NCBI GenBank assembly: GCA_937900965.1
Contig: CALCGJ010000058.1
Span: 1 to 40,570, forward strand
Direction: 5' to 3'
Origin: an uncultured Bacteroidota bacterium
GTDB taxonomy: Bacteria > Bacteroidota > Bacteroidia > Bacteroidales > FEN-979
Length of the DNA: 40,570 bases
Positions 26,675-35,060 of the stretch are shown one piece after another; position 1 is the first letter of the stretch; every line of letters starts with the position of its first letter. A program made the position numbers and the translations under genes. Under the pieces are notes generated by a model, which was given only the letters and a program-made list of their open reading frames with translations, had not been told where the DNA came from and did not search any database.

Positions 26675-27520
26675 TTAAAGAATTGTATAATTCGGACAAG
26701 TTAAAGGCTGAGTGTAAATATGTCCGGGAAGGCCACTCATTGTTTTCCGGTATTCTTTTGGTGTCATACCGGTAAAAGACCTGAACTCTCTGATAAAATG
26801 AGATTGGTCGTAATATTCTGCATAAAACCCGATTTCGGTTAATGACAGGTTGGCATAATGTAATAAATTCAAGGCGTTAAGATACTTGTGATAAAGGATA
26901 AACGCTTCAGTGTTCATTCCTAACCATTCAACAGCCAGTCGCCTCAAATGCCTTTCGGAGTAATTGTACTTTCGGCAGATATTATTGACCTTCATGGTTA
27001 TAATTTCATTGTCAAAGTAAAACCTGCTAACGCGGGTTATTTCCGTTTTGTGTTTTACCGCAGCAATTTTACGATTAAACCATTTCAGAATGTAATTCAC
27101 CTGATCATTAAATGCCGATGTTGAGGCAATCTGATAAAACAATGGTTCAAGCGATTTGCAGATAAGAGATCCATCAATAACCCTGTCATTAAACTCTTTT
27201 ACAGGTACGTTAAATAGAAATTTTAAGACAAAAACATTTAACTGGAGACCCAAAAACAGTTGATGCCCATGTTTTATTAAATTGACCGGAATACTATTTA
27301 CCCCGTTAATAACACAACGCGGTAAAGGGTTAATATTTTCAGTATTTAAGGTAAAAAAGAGGGTTGTTTCTGTCAGGTTGAAGATGATTTCTGCGTTCCC
27401 TTTAGGAAGTATAGTTTCAAGCCTTTCATGTGAATTAAATTCATTCATCCGCCATATACATTTGATTAAGCTCCTTTCAAGATCATTTTCAGGCACGTAT
27501 ATATCAGTTGTATTGACCAT
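26675..27520 (-). CDS. AraC family transcriptional regulator
   Basis: This 281-residue protein has a variable N-terminal region (about 1-165) and a C-terminal pair of helix-turn-helix motifs: NNICRKYNYSERHLRRLA, and LTEIGFYAEYYDQSHFIREF followed by TGMTPKEYRK, the standard end of the AraC/XylS domain. The N-terminal part lacks an obvious cupin and resembles the DUF6597-type sensor of many Bacteroidota AraC proteins, so the effector is unknown. The ATG at 27520 is only about 18 bases from the predicted transcript start. It is divergent from the Rrf2 gene and leads the methyltransferase gene. Confidence 0.88.
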   Translation of the reverse strand: MVNTTDIYVPENDLERSLIKCIWRMNEFNSHERLETILPKGNAEIIFNLTETTLFFTLNTENINPLPRCVINGVNSIPVNLIKHGHQLFLGLQLNVFVLKFLFNVPVKEFNDRVIDGSLICKSLEPLFYQIASTSAFNDQVNYILKWFNRKIAAVKHKTEITRVSRFYFDNEIITMKVNNICRKYNYSERHLRRLAVEWLGMNTEAFILYHKYLNALNLLHYANLSLTEIGFYAEYYDQSHFIREFRSFTGMTPKEYRKTMSGLPGHIYTQPLTCPNYTIL

Positions 27521-27544
27521 TCTATGCGTTTCCTAAGGGAAAGA

Positions 27545-27552
27545 CAAATGTA
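27545..27552 (-). promoter_or_regulatory. -7 box for the AraC regulator and methyltransferase genes
   Basis: The minus strand reads TACATTTG, an exact TAnnTTTG match, 25 bases before the AraC ATG. It faces the Rrf2 promoter across the inverted repeat at 27569-27588. Confidence 0.55.
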
Positions 27553-27568
27553 TTAAAATATTTTTATA

Positions 27569-27588
27569 AAAAGACTAGAAGGTCTTTT
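27569..27588. promoter_or_regulatory. Inverted repeat operator between divergent AraC and Rrf2 genes
   Basis: AAAAGAC-TAGAAG-GTCTTTT has perfect 7-base arms and a 6-base centre. It falls in the -33 region of both flanking promoters, so a protein bound here would affect both genes. Rrf2 proteins commonly bind their own promoter at AT-rich dyads of this size, so the adjacent Rrf2 protein is the favoured binder. No run of T follows on either side to suggest a terminator. Confidence 0.55.
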
Positions 27589-27608
27589 AGTATTATAAAT
27601 ATTTTGCC

Positions 27609-27616
27609 TACTTTTG
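27609..27616 (+). promoter_or_regulatory. -7 box for the Rrf2-hemerythrin operon
   Basis: TACTTTTG matches TAnnTTTG. The transcript would start near 27622, leaving a very short leader before the ATG at 27634. Confidence 0.55.
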
Positions 27617-27633
27617 TGTCATACAAAATGCTT

Positions 27634-28035
27634 ATGTTCAGTAAGGAAACCGAATATGCTCTCAGAGGTTTGGTGTATATACAAACACAGAATATTCTGG
27701 GCAACAGACCGGGAACTGATGAAATTGCCAGGGAAATTGAAGCCCCGCGCTTTTATACCGCAAAAATACTGCAGCGTTTAGTCAGGATGGGGTTTTTGAT
27801 GTCACTTAAAGGGAAAGGCGGTGGGTTCTTTTTCGATAAAAAAAAACCTGAACTAACCATAAAAGAGTTAATTCTTGCCACCGAGGGAGATAAGATTCTC
27901 ACAGGTTGCGGTTTTGGACTCAATAATTGCACTCCTGACCGCCCATGTAAGTTGCATGAACAATATATACTTATCAGAGAGGATATTGACAAGCTGGTCT
28001 CTTCCGAAACGATTCAATCGCTTGCAAAAAAATAA
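27634..28035 (+). CDS. Rrf2 family iron-sulfur transcriptional regulator
   Basis: This 133-residue protein has an N-terminal winged helix beginning MFSKETEYALRGLVYI, and the wing LKGKGGGFFFDKKK. Three cysteines, C92, C99 and C105, with H108 (GCGFGLNNCTPDRPCKLHEQ), are in the position of the Fe-S ligands of NsrR and IscR. This suggests a sensor of nitric oxide, oxygen or cluster status. Rrf2 homologues start at MFSK, so I take the ATG at 27634 over the upstream TTG at 27604, which overlaps the promoter. A hemerythrin-like gene follows after 24 bases. Whether it is an NsrR orthologue cannot be decided without a tree. Confidence 0.88.
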   Translation: MFSKETEYALRGLVYIQTQNILGNRPGTDEIAREIEAPRFYTAKILQRLVRMGFLMSLKGKGGGFFFDKKKPELTIKELILATEGDKILTGCGFGLNNCTPDRPCKLHEQYILIREDIDKLVSSETIQSLAKK

Positions 28036-28059
28036 AAAAATAACTTAAAAAAATCAACC

Positions 28060-28569
28060 ATGAAAAATGTAACACAGGTTCTGTCTGATGAACATCAAAC
28101 CATCCTCAAGGTAATTGATGTTGTGCTTGAAAAATGCGACCAAATGGAAAAGAGTGGCGAATACGATGCCGGTTTTTTCGAAAAAGTCATCCAATTTATC
28201 AAGAGTTATGCCGATGGCTTCCATCATGCAAAAGAGGAAGATATACTTTTTAAAGCCATGCTTGAAAATATGGACCACATGCATTGCAATCCTATTCCAG
28301 TGATGCTGCACGAGCACGATGCCGGCAGGGAATACGTGAAAGGGATGGAAGAGGCGATGCAGAGTGGAAACAGTAAAGGACTCATTGAAAATGCAAGAGG
28401 CTATTGCTACCTCCTTCAGAGTCATATTGAGAAAGAGGACAACATTTTATACCCCATGGCCGAACAGGCTCTTGATGATCTGCAGAAGGAGGAGGTAGAG
28501 AAATTATACAGCTCCGTAAACAAAGGAGATTTTCTTAAGGAAGATATTCAGGGACTTATTTTTCCTTAA
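28060..28569 (+). CDS. Hemerythrin-like HHE cation-binding protein
   Basis: This 169-residue single-domain protein has the HHE pattern of metal ligands on a four-helix bundle: H12 in DEHQTIL, H55/H56 and E60 in FHHAKEEDILF, H84/H86 in LHEHDAGREY, and H122 with E126 in SHIEKEDNILY. Such domains hold a di-iron site and bind oxygen or nitric oxide. Unlike RIC, it has no cysteine-containing N-terminal domain. Co-transcription with an Fe-S-type Rrf2 regulator suggests an inducible role in NO or oxygen handling. Its 3' end overlaps the end of the convergent pseudogene by about 14 bases. Confidence 0.9.
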   Translation: MKNVTQVLSDEHQTILKVIDVVLEKCDQMEKSGEYDAGFFEKVIQFIKSYADGFHHAKEEDILFKAMLENMDHMHCNPIPVMLHEHDAGREYVKGMEEAMQSGNSKGLIENARGYCYLLQSHIEKEDNILYPMAEQALDDLQKEEVEKLYSSVNKGDFLKEDIQGLIFP

Positions 28570-29388
28570 TGTCGTAAGCCATGAGGACATTTCCATGGCG
28601 GATGTATAGGATCCCATCGTTGATAACGGGGTGTGCGAAATGTTATTCAGGATCACAAATCCTCCCATATAGTTGTCGATCCCTTTGTTTCGCCATACCT
28701 GCCTGATCTTTGTTCCATCGTCGAGAAGCTCAAGTTTCACGGAGCCATTTCCGTCACCAGCAATATAATAGATAAACCCATCTTCATACCACGCCGAATT
28801 GCTGTGGGTATCTCCATTTCCCGGTTTTCTCTCCGATGGAGGGATGTTCACCTGATCATGGCTCCAAAGAAGTTTTCCGTTCCGGGTATCGATGCCAAGG
28901 AACGAATAGGCAGTAAAAAGTACAAGGATATCACGTTTTGGTAAGTGAATCAGGACTGGAGAGTTGTAGCCGGAACGCTCACCATTTCCCTTACATACCC
29001 ATCTGATATCTCCTGTAAACCTGTCAAGGGCTACCACATTGGTATCTGGTCCGCCTGGCGTAATAAAGACCAGGTTTCCATCAGGATCGAAGGTAAACAG
29101 AAACGCTGTATCATTAACTTCTCCGGTAATATAAAGGATATCTCCGGCAACCGTAGGGGAGCCATACCCATTCCCAATGCCTTCGTAAACCCTGATCAAC
29201 ATGGGTCCCTCTGCCGGCCAGCTGTTCTGCAAGCCTGTATCGGGATAGATACCGCGTCGGTCAGCTCCCCGCCACTGGGTTGAAACCTGGGAAATGGAGG
29301 TCAGTGGGAAGAGAAATGCCAGAAAAACAACCATAATGAAATCGCCTAATGCGATATAACGTGGGATTCTTTGAGTAATTGAGGTCAT
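28556..29388 (-). pseudogene. Decayed PQQ-type beta-propeller protein gene (internal deletion, frameshift, nonsense codon)
   Basis: The first about 240 codons encode an exported beta-propeller of the PQQ-binding-like repeat family, with a signal-like N terminus, QWRGADRRGIYPDTGLQNSW and VVALDRFTGDIRWVC. After the GGFVIL segment (about 28665), the reading frame changes to a non-propeller tail. In another frame, 28639 down to 28556 encode FAHPVINDGILYIRHGNVLM and then AYDIKEK and a stop, the normal end of this family. Just before it stand GAA-TAA-CAT, where homologues have E-Q-H, so a CAA codon appears mutated to TAA. About 100 or more codons of the propeller are missing. The gene is most likely non-functional, although a truncated secreted product of 294 residues is still encoded. 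Confidence 0.75.
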
Positions 29389-29471
29389 GTTTTATAAAAT
29401 CAGTGTTTGCTGTATGGAAATCCTATTTGCTATGTTGAGCGTGTTGTTGGGTTGGCTCACAATATGAGAAT

Positions 29472-30230
29472 TTACCATTTGCAAATTACTCCCCATTCCA
29501 GGGCTGGGAAGATATGAGGACCGGAACGGACCTGCTGAACATCATAGCTGAATCCGATAGCTGCGTTAATACCGATGTATTTGTTGAAAAACCAGTCACC
29601 ACCTGTTGTTAAGGAGGGCCCGTGCAGAACAACCTCTCTGGTTCCATAATATTGGGGAGATGAATAGTCATAATACCTGTTATCCCTGGCCACCAGGAAA
29701 GTACCATACTGAAGGTCGATGTATAATCCTCTGAAATAGTAGAATTTCAGCCCGCCGCTAACCAAAAAATAGGTATGATCAATGTTACGCATGGCAGGGA
29801 AAATCCCTCCACCAACATGCCAGCCAAATCCAAGCTCTTTCCCGATACGCCCCTGGTAGCGGATACCTATCCAGCCATAACTGGGACCGTGGCCGAGGGC
29901 AAAGCTGGCAAAATAACGGTTGCTGCCGTATTTGAAAAAGTTGTTCTTCGCAATCCACTTCTTCTCAACGGGATCACGCGGATCGGGATCAAAGAACTCC
30001 TCTGTACCATTCTGATACCGGATCATGTATACAGTTGCCGGGTTAATCACATGGACAGGCCCATCCTGGTAGTTGTACTCTTTGTATTTAATATCGAGCT
30101 TACTTACCTCCTCTATTTTGGCTTCAATCTTTTCACCGGAGCGCAGGTAGACCATATCCTGGCTTAAAGAGATAATTGGGATAAAAAACAGGCAGGAAAT
30201 AATGACCGAAATAGAAAGACAAGTTTTCAT
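29472..30230 (-). CDS. Secreted outer-membrane beta-barrel-like protein of unknown function
   Basis: This 252-residue protein has a signal peptide (about 1-23, cleaved after ISLSQ). A short N-terminal domain has the pattern VYLRSGEKIEAKIEEV...DIKYKEY, common in secreted Bacteroidota proteins. From about residue 100 to the end there are alternating hydrophobic and aromatic strands rich in glycine and tyrosine, ending in tryptophan, as expected of an outer-membrane barrel. I do not recognise a specific function. It stands alone between the beta-propeller pseudogene and a divergent Cache lipoprotein. Confidence 0.7.
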   Translation of the reverse strand: MKTCLSISVIISCLFFIPIISLSQDMVYLRSGEKIEAKIEEVSKLDIKYKEYNYQDGPVHVINPATVYMIRYQNGTEEFFDPDPRDPVEKKWIAKNNFFKYGSNRYFASFALGHGPSYGWIGIRYQGRIGKELGFGWHVGGGIFPAMRNIDHTYFLVSGGLKFYYFRGLYIDLQYGTFLVARDNRYYDYSSPQYYGTREVVLHGPSLTTGGDWFFNKYIGINAAIGFSYDVQQVRSGPHIFPALEWGVICKW

Positions 30231-30294
30231 AAAATGAGGATTAGATGTTATTGTGAAGTAAATGTATATATTTTTTGTTTAAACATATTTATTT

Positions 30295-30302
30295 TATTTT
30301 TG
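30295..30302 (+). promoter_or_regulatory. Candidate promoter for the double-Cache lipoprotein
   Basis: TATTTTTG matches the -7 consensus, with TTTG at 30274-30277 as a possible -33 element; the 17-base spacing is a little short. The predicted start leaves a leader of about 50 bases. Confidence 0.45.
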
Positions 30303-30357
30303 ATCCTGTTCTTAAACCTAAACCAATAAACCGAGTATCAACCAAAAATCTAAAAGT

Positions 30358-31272
30358 ATGAAAAAAAATTCTCAAAACGTTGGATTATCCATCTTATCCG
30401 GGTCTCTTCTCCTGCTATTTTTTGTCTTCATCATCTCCTGTAAGCCAATGAAGCAGAAAGAGTTAACAAAAGAAGAAGTTGTAGCGCTGGTAACGGATGG
30501 AGTCGCCATGATCCAGGAAAAAGGTGAAGCAGTATTCTCTGACTTTGAAAAAACGGGAAGTAAATGGAGGGCTGGAGATGCCTATATTTTTGTTACAGAC
30601 ATGGATGGACAATTTGTCGTTCACCCGAATCCCGAGCTGGTTGGAGTCGATATGATTGATATGGAGGATGATAACGGAAAGCCGATCATGCAATGGTTTA
30701 TTAAAAAGGCCAAAAGCGAAAAAAAAGGAGGCTGGACCCATTACTTATGGAAAAAACAGTGGGAAGAGGTTCCTGCATGGAAGTCAACCTTTGTTGAGCT
30801 GGCAACAGCTCCTGATGGAAGTGAGTATGTAGTTGGTTGCGGGGCATACGATATCGCGATGGAAAAGGAATTTGCCATGGAAGCAGTTAATGAAGCAATA
30901 GATCTGATGATTGCAGAAGGAGATTCTGCCGCTTTCATACAAATGAGAGAAGAATCCTCACCATTCCTGTTTAAGGGCACCTATATCTTTGTTATGGATT
31001 CGGCCTATATATTGGTTGTTGATCCCCCTTTCCCCGATCTGGAAGGCACCAATGTTTTTGAATATCAGGATTCCAATGGAAAATATCTCTTCCAGGAGTT
31101 TATGCAGGTGGCTAATACTCAGGGAGCCGGTTGGGTTGACTATATGTGGCCGAAGCCGGGTGAAACTGTCCCGTCTTCCAAATCATCCTATATCAAGATG
31201 GTAGTCATTGATGGCGAACCTTATATAGTAGGGATGGGAATGTATCTGACAGAAGAACCTCCGGTTGAATAG
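30358..31272 (+). CDS. Lipoprotein with two tandem Cache sensor domains
   Basis: This 304-residue protein has a lipoprotein signal ending in FIISC (C28). Two consecutive single-Cache domains follow (about 40-165 and 175-300). Each contains the family pattern of a tyrosine-rich core strand (DAYIFVTDMDGQFVVHPNP and GTYIFVMDSAYILVVDPP), then a glycine and tryptophan turn (GGWTHYLW and AGWVDYMW), and ends with a GCGAYD or GMGMYL strand. Cache domains bind small molecules such as carboxylates, but here no transmembrane signalling domain is attached. It could therefore present ligand to another receptor or act as a binding protein. No partner gene is adjacent. Confidence 0.8.
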   Translation: MKKNSQNVGLSILSGSLLLLFFVFIISCKPMKQKELTKEEVVALVTDGVAMIQEKGEAVFSDFEKTGSKWRAGDAYIFVTDMDGQFVVHPNPELVGVDMIDMEDDNGKPIMQWFIKKAKSEKKGGWTHYLWKKQWEEVPAWKSTFVELATAPDGSEYVVGCGAYDIAMEKEFAMEAVNEAIDLMIAEGDSAAFIQMREESSPFLFKGTYIFVMDSAYILVVDPPFPDLEGTNVFEYQDSNGKYLFQEFMQVANTQGAGWVDYMWPKPGETVPSSKSSYIKMVVIDGEPYIVGMGMYLTEEPPVE

Positions 31273-31296
31273 ATGGATTAACCATCATTATTTTTT
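31272..31296 (+). terminator. Probable intrinsic terminator of the Cache lipoprotein gene
   Basis: GATGG-ATTAA-CCATC forms a 5-base stem followed by ATTATTTTTT. The stem is short and only moderately GC-rich. It occupies the 26-base gap to the convergent metG end. Confidence 0.4.
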
Positions 31297-31298
31297 AC

Positions 31299-33377
31299 CT
31301 ATTTCACAGTTGCTCCATTGACTGTTCCTTCATCCGGAGTGATGAAATAAAGTTTCCCATCCGGGTTTTCAGCAGTCAGGATCATTCCCTGGGATTCGAT
31401 GCCTCGGAGTTTCCTGGGAGCAAGGTTCACCAGGATAGTAACCCGTTTGCCGATAAGATCTTCGGGTTTGAAATACTGTGCAATACCTGAAACGATGGTC
31501 CGCTGATCAAGCCCTGTGTCGACCTTCAGTTTTAGCAGTTTGTCGGTTTTGGGAACAATTTCAGCTTCAAGGATAGTACCTGCGCGGATGTCGAGTTTGA
31601 TGAAATCATCGTATTGGATTTCGGGCAGGGCGGGGGATATATCGCTGGCTTGAGCCGCAATGAAATGCGGCTGAATATCGGCATCAGCATTTCCTTTACG
31701 TGTGTCCAGAAGTTTCTGGACCTGGGTTTCGATGGTTTTGTCGTCGATCTTCTCAAAAAGCAATTCGGGCTTAGCCAACTGATGCCCAGCCCGGAGCCAG
31801 TTTAGCAGGGTGGCATCCTTCCAGATGTATTCTGGAAGGCCAAGCATTTTTCGGATCCTGGCGCTTGTGAACGGGAGGAAGGGTTCGGCAACGATCGAGA
31901 GTTGAGCACATATTTGCAGGGAGATGTTCAGGACTGTTCCCACCCGCCCGGGATCAACGGCAAAGACTTTCCAGGGCTCATTTTCGGTAAGGTATTTATT
32001 GCCCAGCCGTGCAAGGTTCATCATGGCGGCAAGTCCTTCCCGGAACCGGAAATGATGCAGGCTGTCTGCGATCCGGCCGGGGATCTGTTTCATCTCTTCG
32101 AGGGTAGCGTTATCCAGATCATCCAGAGTTCCCTGGGGAGGAACCACACTGCTGAAATACTTCTCTGTAAGAACCAACGTTCGGTTTACGAAGTTGCCGA
32201 AGATAGCTACCAGCTCGTTGTTATTTTTCGCCTGGAAGTCCTTCCATGTGAAGTCGTTGTCTTTGGTCTCAGGCGCATTTGAAGTCAACACGAACCGAAG
32301 TACATCCTGTTTCCCGGGAAACTCTTCCAAATATTCATGCAACCAGACAGCCCAGTTTCTGGAGGTGGAAATCTTGTCGTTCTCGAGGTTCATAAACTCA
32401 AATGCAGGAACATTTTCCGGCATAATATAGGTGCCTTCACCTTTCAACATCGCCGGGAAGATGATACAGTGGAAAACGATGTTATCTTTTCCAATGAAAT
32501 GGATCAGTCGGGTCTCCGGGTCTTTCCAGTATTTTTCCCAATCAGGAGTAAGCTCTTTGGTAGCAGAGATGTATCCGATAGGAGCATCAAACCATACATA
32601 GAGAACCTTTCCGTCAGCACCTTCAATAGGAACCTTAACACCCCAATCGAGATCACGGGTTACTGCCCGTGGCTGGAGGCCCTGGTCGATCCAGGATTTG
32701 CACTGACCGTATACATTGGTTTTCCAATCATCTTTATGGCCTTCCAGGATCCATTCCTGCAACCAGGATTCATACTGATCAAGCGGAAGGTACCAGTGTT
32801 TCGTCTCCTTCATCACCGGCTTATTGCCACTCAGTACTGATTTGGGGTTGATCAGGTCGGTAGCATTGAGGGAAGAGCCGCACTTTTCACACTGATCGCC
32901 ATATGCCTGGTCATATCCGCAAACAGGACAGATTCCTGTGATATACCGATCGGCAAGGAAGTGACCCGTATCTTCGTCGTAATATTGTTCAGTGGTCTTC
33001 TCGATAAACTGCCCGGCATCATACATTTTCCGGAAAAACTCAGATGCAGTTTCGTGATGGATTTTATTGGAAGTGCGGGAGTAAATGTCAAATGAGATCC
33101 CGAAATCCTCAAATGATTTTTTAATTATTCCATGATATTTGTCCACAATCTCCTGTGGTGAAATCCCCTGTTGCCGTGCTTTGATCGTGATTGGAACGCC
33201 GTGTTCATCCGATCCTCCGATGAAGATCACATCTTCTCCTGTCATTCGCAGAAACCGCACATAGATATCAGCCGGAACATAGACACCGGCCAGGTGTCCG
33301 ATATGAATAGGTCCGTTGGCATACGGTAATGCCGAAGTGACCGTATAACGTTTGTAGTTTTTTTCTCCTGCTTGCAT
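31299..33377 (-). CDS. metG: Methionyl-tRNA synthetase with C-terminal tRNA-binding domain
   Basis: This 692-residue class I synthetase charges tRNA-Met. It has the HIGH motif at 25-28 (PIHIGHLAG), a zinc knuckle with C150, C153, C163 and C166 ([18 protein letters not shown]), and the second signature as KISTS at 335-339 (the KMSKS variant common in Bacteroidota). An anticodon-binding helical domain follows. From about residue 590 to the end there is an EMAP-II-like OB-fold ([17 protein letters not shown]...[15 protein letters not shown]), which adds tRNA affinity and dimerisation. It is monocistronic on the minus strand with its own -7 box. Confidence 0.97.
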   Translation of the reverse strand: MQAGEKNYKRYTVTSALPYANGPIHIGHLAGVYVPADIYVRFLRMTGEDVIFIGGSDEHGVPITIKARQQGISPQEIVDKYHGIIKKSFEDFGISFDIYSRTSNKIHHETASEFFRKMYDAGQFIEKTTEQYYDEDTGHFLADRYITGICPVCGYDQAYGDQCEKCGSSLNATDLINPKSVLSGNKPVMKETKHWYLPLDQYESWLQEWILEGHKDDWKTNVYGQCKSWIDQGLQPRAVTRDLDWGVKVPIEGADGKVLYVWFDAPIGYISATKELTPDWEKYWKDPETRLIHFIGKDNIVFHCIIFPAMLKGEGTYIMPENVPAFEFMNLENDKISTSRNWAVWLHEYLEEFPGKQDVLRFVLTSNAPETKDNDFTWKDFQAKNNNELVAIFGNFVNRTLVLTEKYFSSVVPPQGTLDDLDNATLEEMKQIPGRIADSLHHFRFREGLAAMMNLARLGNKYLTENEPWKVFAVDPGRVGTVLNISLQICAQLSIVAEPFLPFTSARIRKMLGLPEYIWKDATLLNWLRAGHQLAKPELLFEKIDDKTIETQVQKLLDTRKGNADADIQPHFIAAQASDISPALPEIQYDDFIKLDIRAGTILEAEIVPKTDKLLKLKVDTGLDQRTIVSGIAQYFKPEDLIGKRVTILVNLAPRKLRGIESQGMILTAENPDGKLYFITPDEGTVNGATVK

Positions 33378-33399
33378 GTATGGTCTTTATGAATAGTGA

Positions 33400-33407
33400 C
33401 AAAGATA
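33400..33407 (-). promoter_or_regulatory. -7 box for metG
   Basis: The minus strand reads TATCTTTG, an exact TAnnTTTG match, about 23 bases before the metG ATG at 33377. No clear -33 element was seen. Confidence 0.5.
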
Positions 33408-33461
33408 CGGAATATTGAAGTTTATATGTATGATATGTCAGGATGGGTGGGATGAAACGAC

Positions 33462-33469
33462 TAATTTTG
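33462..33469 (+). promoter_or_regulatory. -7 box for the peroxiredoxin-like lipoprotein
   Basis: TAATTTTG matches TAnnTTTG, about 22 bases before the ATG at 33492, and forms a divergent pair with the metG promoter. Confidence 0.45.
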
Positions 33470-33491
33470 CAGTTGCATTAATACGAACATT

Positions 33492-34094
33492 ATGAAATTA
33501 CAAATAGTTATATGGATTCTGGTATTTGCAGGAGTATCCTGCTCATCATATTCCCAGCTACCTAAAAACCCTGAAGATGTCCAACCCCTTCAGGTAGGTG
33601 AAAGGATACCTGATGTCAAAGTCAGAAATATCGATGGGAATCTGATTGATATGGCGACATTGCTTAAACAAAAACCCACGATTCTGGTCTTTTATCGTGG
33701 TGGCTGGTGTCCCTATTGCAATCATCATCTCGCTGAATTGGCCGATTTCGAAACCCAGATCCTCGGACAAGGATATCAGATCGTTGCTGTCAGTCCCGAT
33801 TCACCTGAAAATCTTAACAAGACTCTGGATAAAAATGAAATTCAATATACTCTTCTTTCAGATAGTCGTGGAGAGCTGATCAAGGCCATGGGCATTGCTT
33901 ACCAGGCTACTTTCCTTTATGAGAGCATCAGAAGCAAAGGAGCTACGGGAGAGAAACTTGATCTGCTCCCGGTTCCATCTTTATTTGTTGCAGATCAGAA
34001 AGGGATCATCCGGTATGAATATGTCAATCCCGATTACAAAGACAGGATGAGCGGAGAGGAGTTGATGAAGGTCCTTTCTGCCCTCGTGAAGTAA
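33492..34094 (+). CDS. Exported peroxiredoxin-like (AhpC/TSA, thioredoxin-fold) protein
   Basis: This 200-residue protein has an N-terminal hydrophobic signal with a possible lipobox (FAGVSC, C17). A thioredoxin-fold domain carries FYRGGWCPYCNHHLAEL, in which C73-P-Y-C76 is the redox motif. Later segments, AVSPDSPENL and LLPVPSLFVADQKGIIRYEY, match the AhpC/TSA family, including the conserved proline before the substrate strand. It probably reduces peroxides or other oxidants in the periplasm, receiving electrons from an unknown donor. The CPYC arrangement is closer to the peroxiredoxin-like bacterioferritin-comigratory group than to disulfide isomerases; the exact subfamily is uncertain. Confidence 0.87.
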   Translation: MKLQIVIWILVFAGVSCSSYSQLPKNPEDVQPLQVGERIPDVKVRNIDGNLIDMATLLKQKPTILVFYRGGWCPYCNHHLAELADFETQILGQGYQIVAVSPDSPENLNKTLDKNEIQYTLLSDSRGELIKAMGIAYQATFLYESIRSKGATGEKLDLLPVPSLFVADQKGIIRYEYVNPDYKDRMSGEELMKVLSALVK

Positions 34095-34107
34095 CCTTTC
34101 CAGGTAA

Positions 34108-34132
34108 CCGGGTTAGAAGTCCCGGCGTTTTT
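34108..34132 (+). terminator. Probable intrinsic terminator after the peroxiredoxin-like gene
   Basis: CCGGG-TTAGAAGT-CCCGG forms a 5-base GC-only stem with an 8-base loop, followed by CGTTTTT. It starts 13 bases after the stop codon. Confidence 0.55.
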
Positions 34133-34184
34133 GTATCTTTAGAGGTCAATTCACTGAAACACTCGTTCCTGCAAACCTCTATCT

Positions 34185-35012
34185 ATGTTTTCAAAACGAA
34201 ACCCTTTCCGGGACAAGCTTCTGGTTGTCATTTTTGGTACAGATACCAAAGCCGGTAAACTTTTTGATCTGATCCTTCTTTGGGCCATCATCCTGAGTGT
34301 TTTTGTGGTGATCCTGGAGAGCATGGAGGTTATCGAACTGGCTATTGGAAAATTTTTAATGATCCTGGAGTGGATATTCACGATCATTTTTACAGTGGAA
34401 TATTTCCTTCGAATCTATTCAACGCGGCATCCGAGATTGTATATATTCAGTTTCTGGGGGATCATCGACCTCTTTTCTTTTCTGCCAACTTATATTGGGG
34501 TCTTCTTCGCCAGTGTACATTTTTTAGTCGCAATCCGGATTCTCCGGCTTATCCGGATCTTCAGGATACTGAAACTAACACGATACTTTCGGGAATCACA
34601 GGAACTAGGCAAAGCTCTATGGGCCAGCGCTCACCGGATTGCTGTTTTTTTTCTGGTACTCATCCTTATCGTGTTGATTATGGGTTCGCTGATGTATGTT
34701 ATCGAAGGAGGGCAGAACGGCTTTGAGAGTATTCCCCAGAGTATATACTGGGCAATCATCACAGTTACCACGGTTGGTTATGGTGATGTGGTACCTGTCA
34801 CCTCTTTGGGTAAAATAGTTTCATCCATAATTATGATCATCGGTTATTCGATCATTGCTGTTCCAACGGGTATCATTTCTGCGGAGATGGCACGTTCTAA
34901 GAAAGATCCCGTCAGTACAAGGTGTACGAACTGCAATTTCATAGAAACCGAACCTGGATCAAAATTCTGCAGGGAGTGTGGAAAGTCATTATCCGAATCA
35001 AATCAGACATAA
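34185..35012 (+). CDS. Voltage-gated-type potassium channel with C-terminal zinc ribbon
   Basis: This 275-residue six-helix channel has an S4-like helix rich in arginine (RILRLIRIFRILKLTRYFR, residues 118-136) and a pore loop with the potassium selectivity filter TTVGYGD at 195-201. The C-terminal tail carries C247-x2-C250...C262-x2-C265, a short zinc ribbon (RCTNCNFIETEPGSKFCREC) of the kind found at the end of many prokaryotic Kv-like channels. It conducts potassium across the inner membrane; the voltage sensitivity is presumed from S4. It is the first of a run of ion-handling genes, followed after 48 bases by an MscS channel. Confidence 0.92.
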   Translation: MFSKRNPFRDKLLVVIFGTDTKAGKLFDLILLWAIILSVFVVILESMEVIELAIGKFLMILEWIFTIIFTVEYFLRIYSTRHPRLYIFSFWGIIDLFSFLPTYIGVFFASVHFLVAIRILRLIRIFRILKLTRYFRESQELGKALWASAHRIAVFFLVLILIVLIMGSLMYVIEGGQNGFESIPQSIYWAIITVTTVGYGDVVPVTSLGKIVSSIIMIIGYSIIAVPTGIISAEMARSKKDPVSTRCTNCNFIETEPGSKFCRECGKSLSESNQT

Positions 35013-35060
35013 TAATCGATATTTTCTCCGGGTAAAACTTCAACCAATAAACAACAAATC

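Noticed and set aside
27604-27633. Rrf2 start at the upstream TTG
   Set aside because: It overlaps the TACTTTTG promoter box, and the family starts at MFSKETEYALRG.
28504-28620. Native C terminus of the beta-propeller protein as read in its open frame
   Set aside because: The sequence does not fit the family, whereas another frame of the same DNA does, so the open-frame tail is a frameshift product.
31632-32400. Open frames on the plus strand opposite metG, such as 31902-32282 and 32337-32840
   Set aside because: They lie wholly within a clear metG coding region on the other strand and show no recognisable domain.
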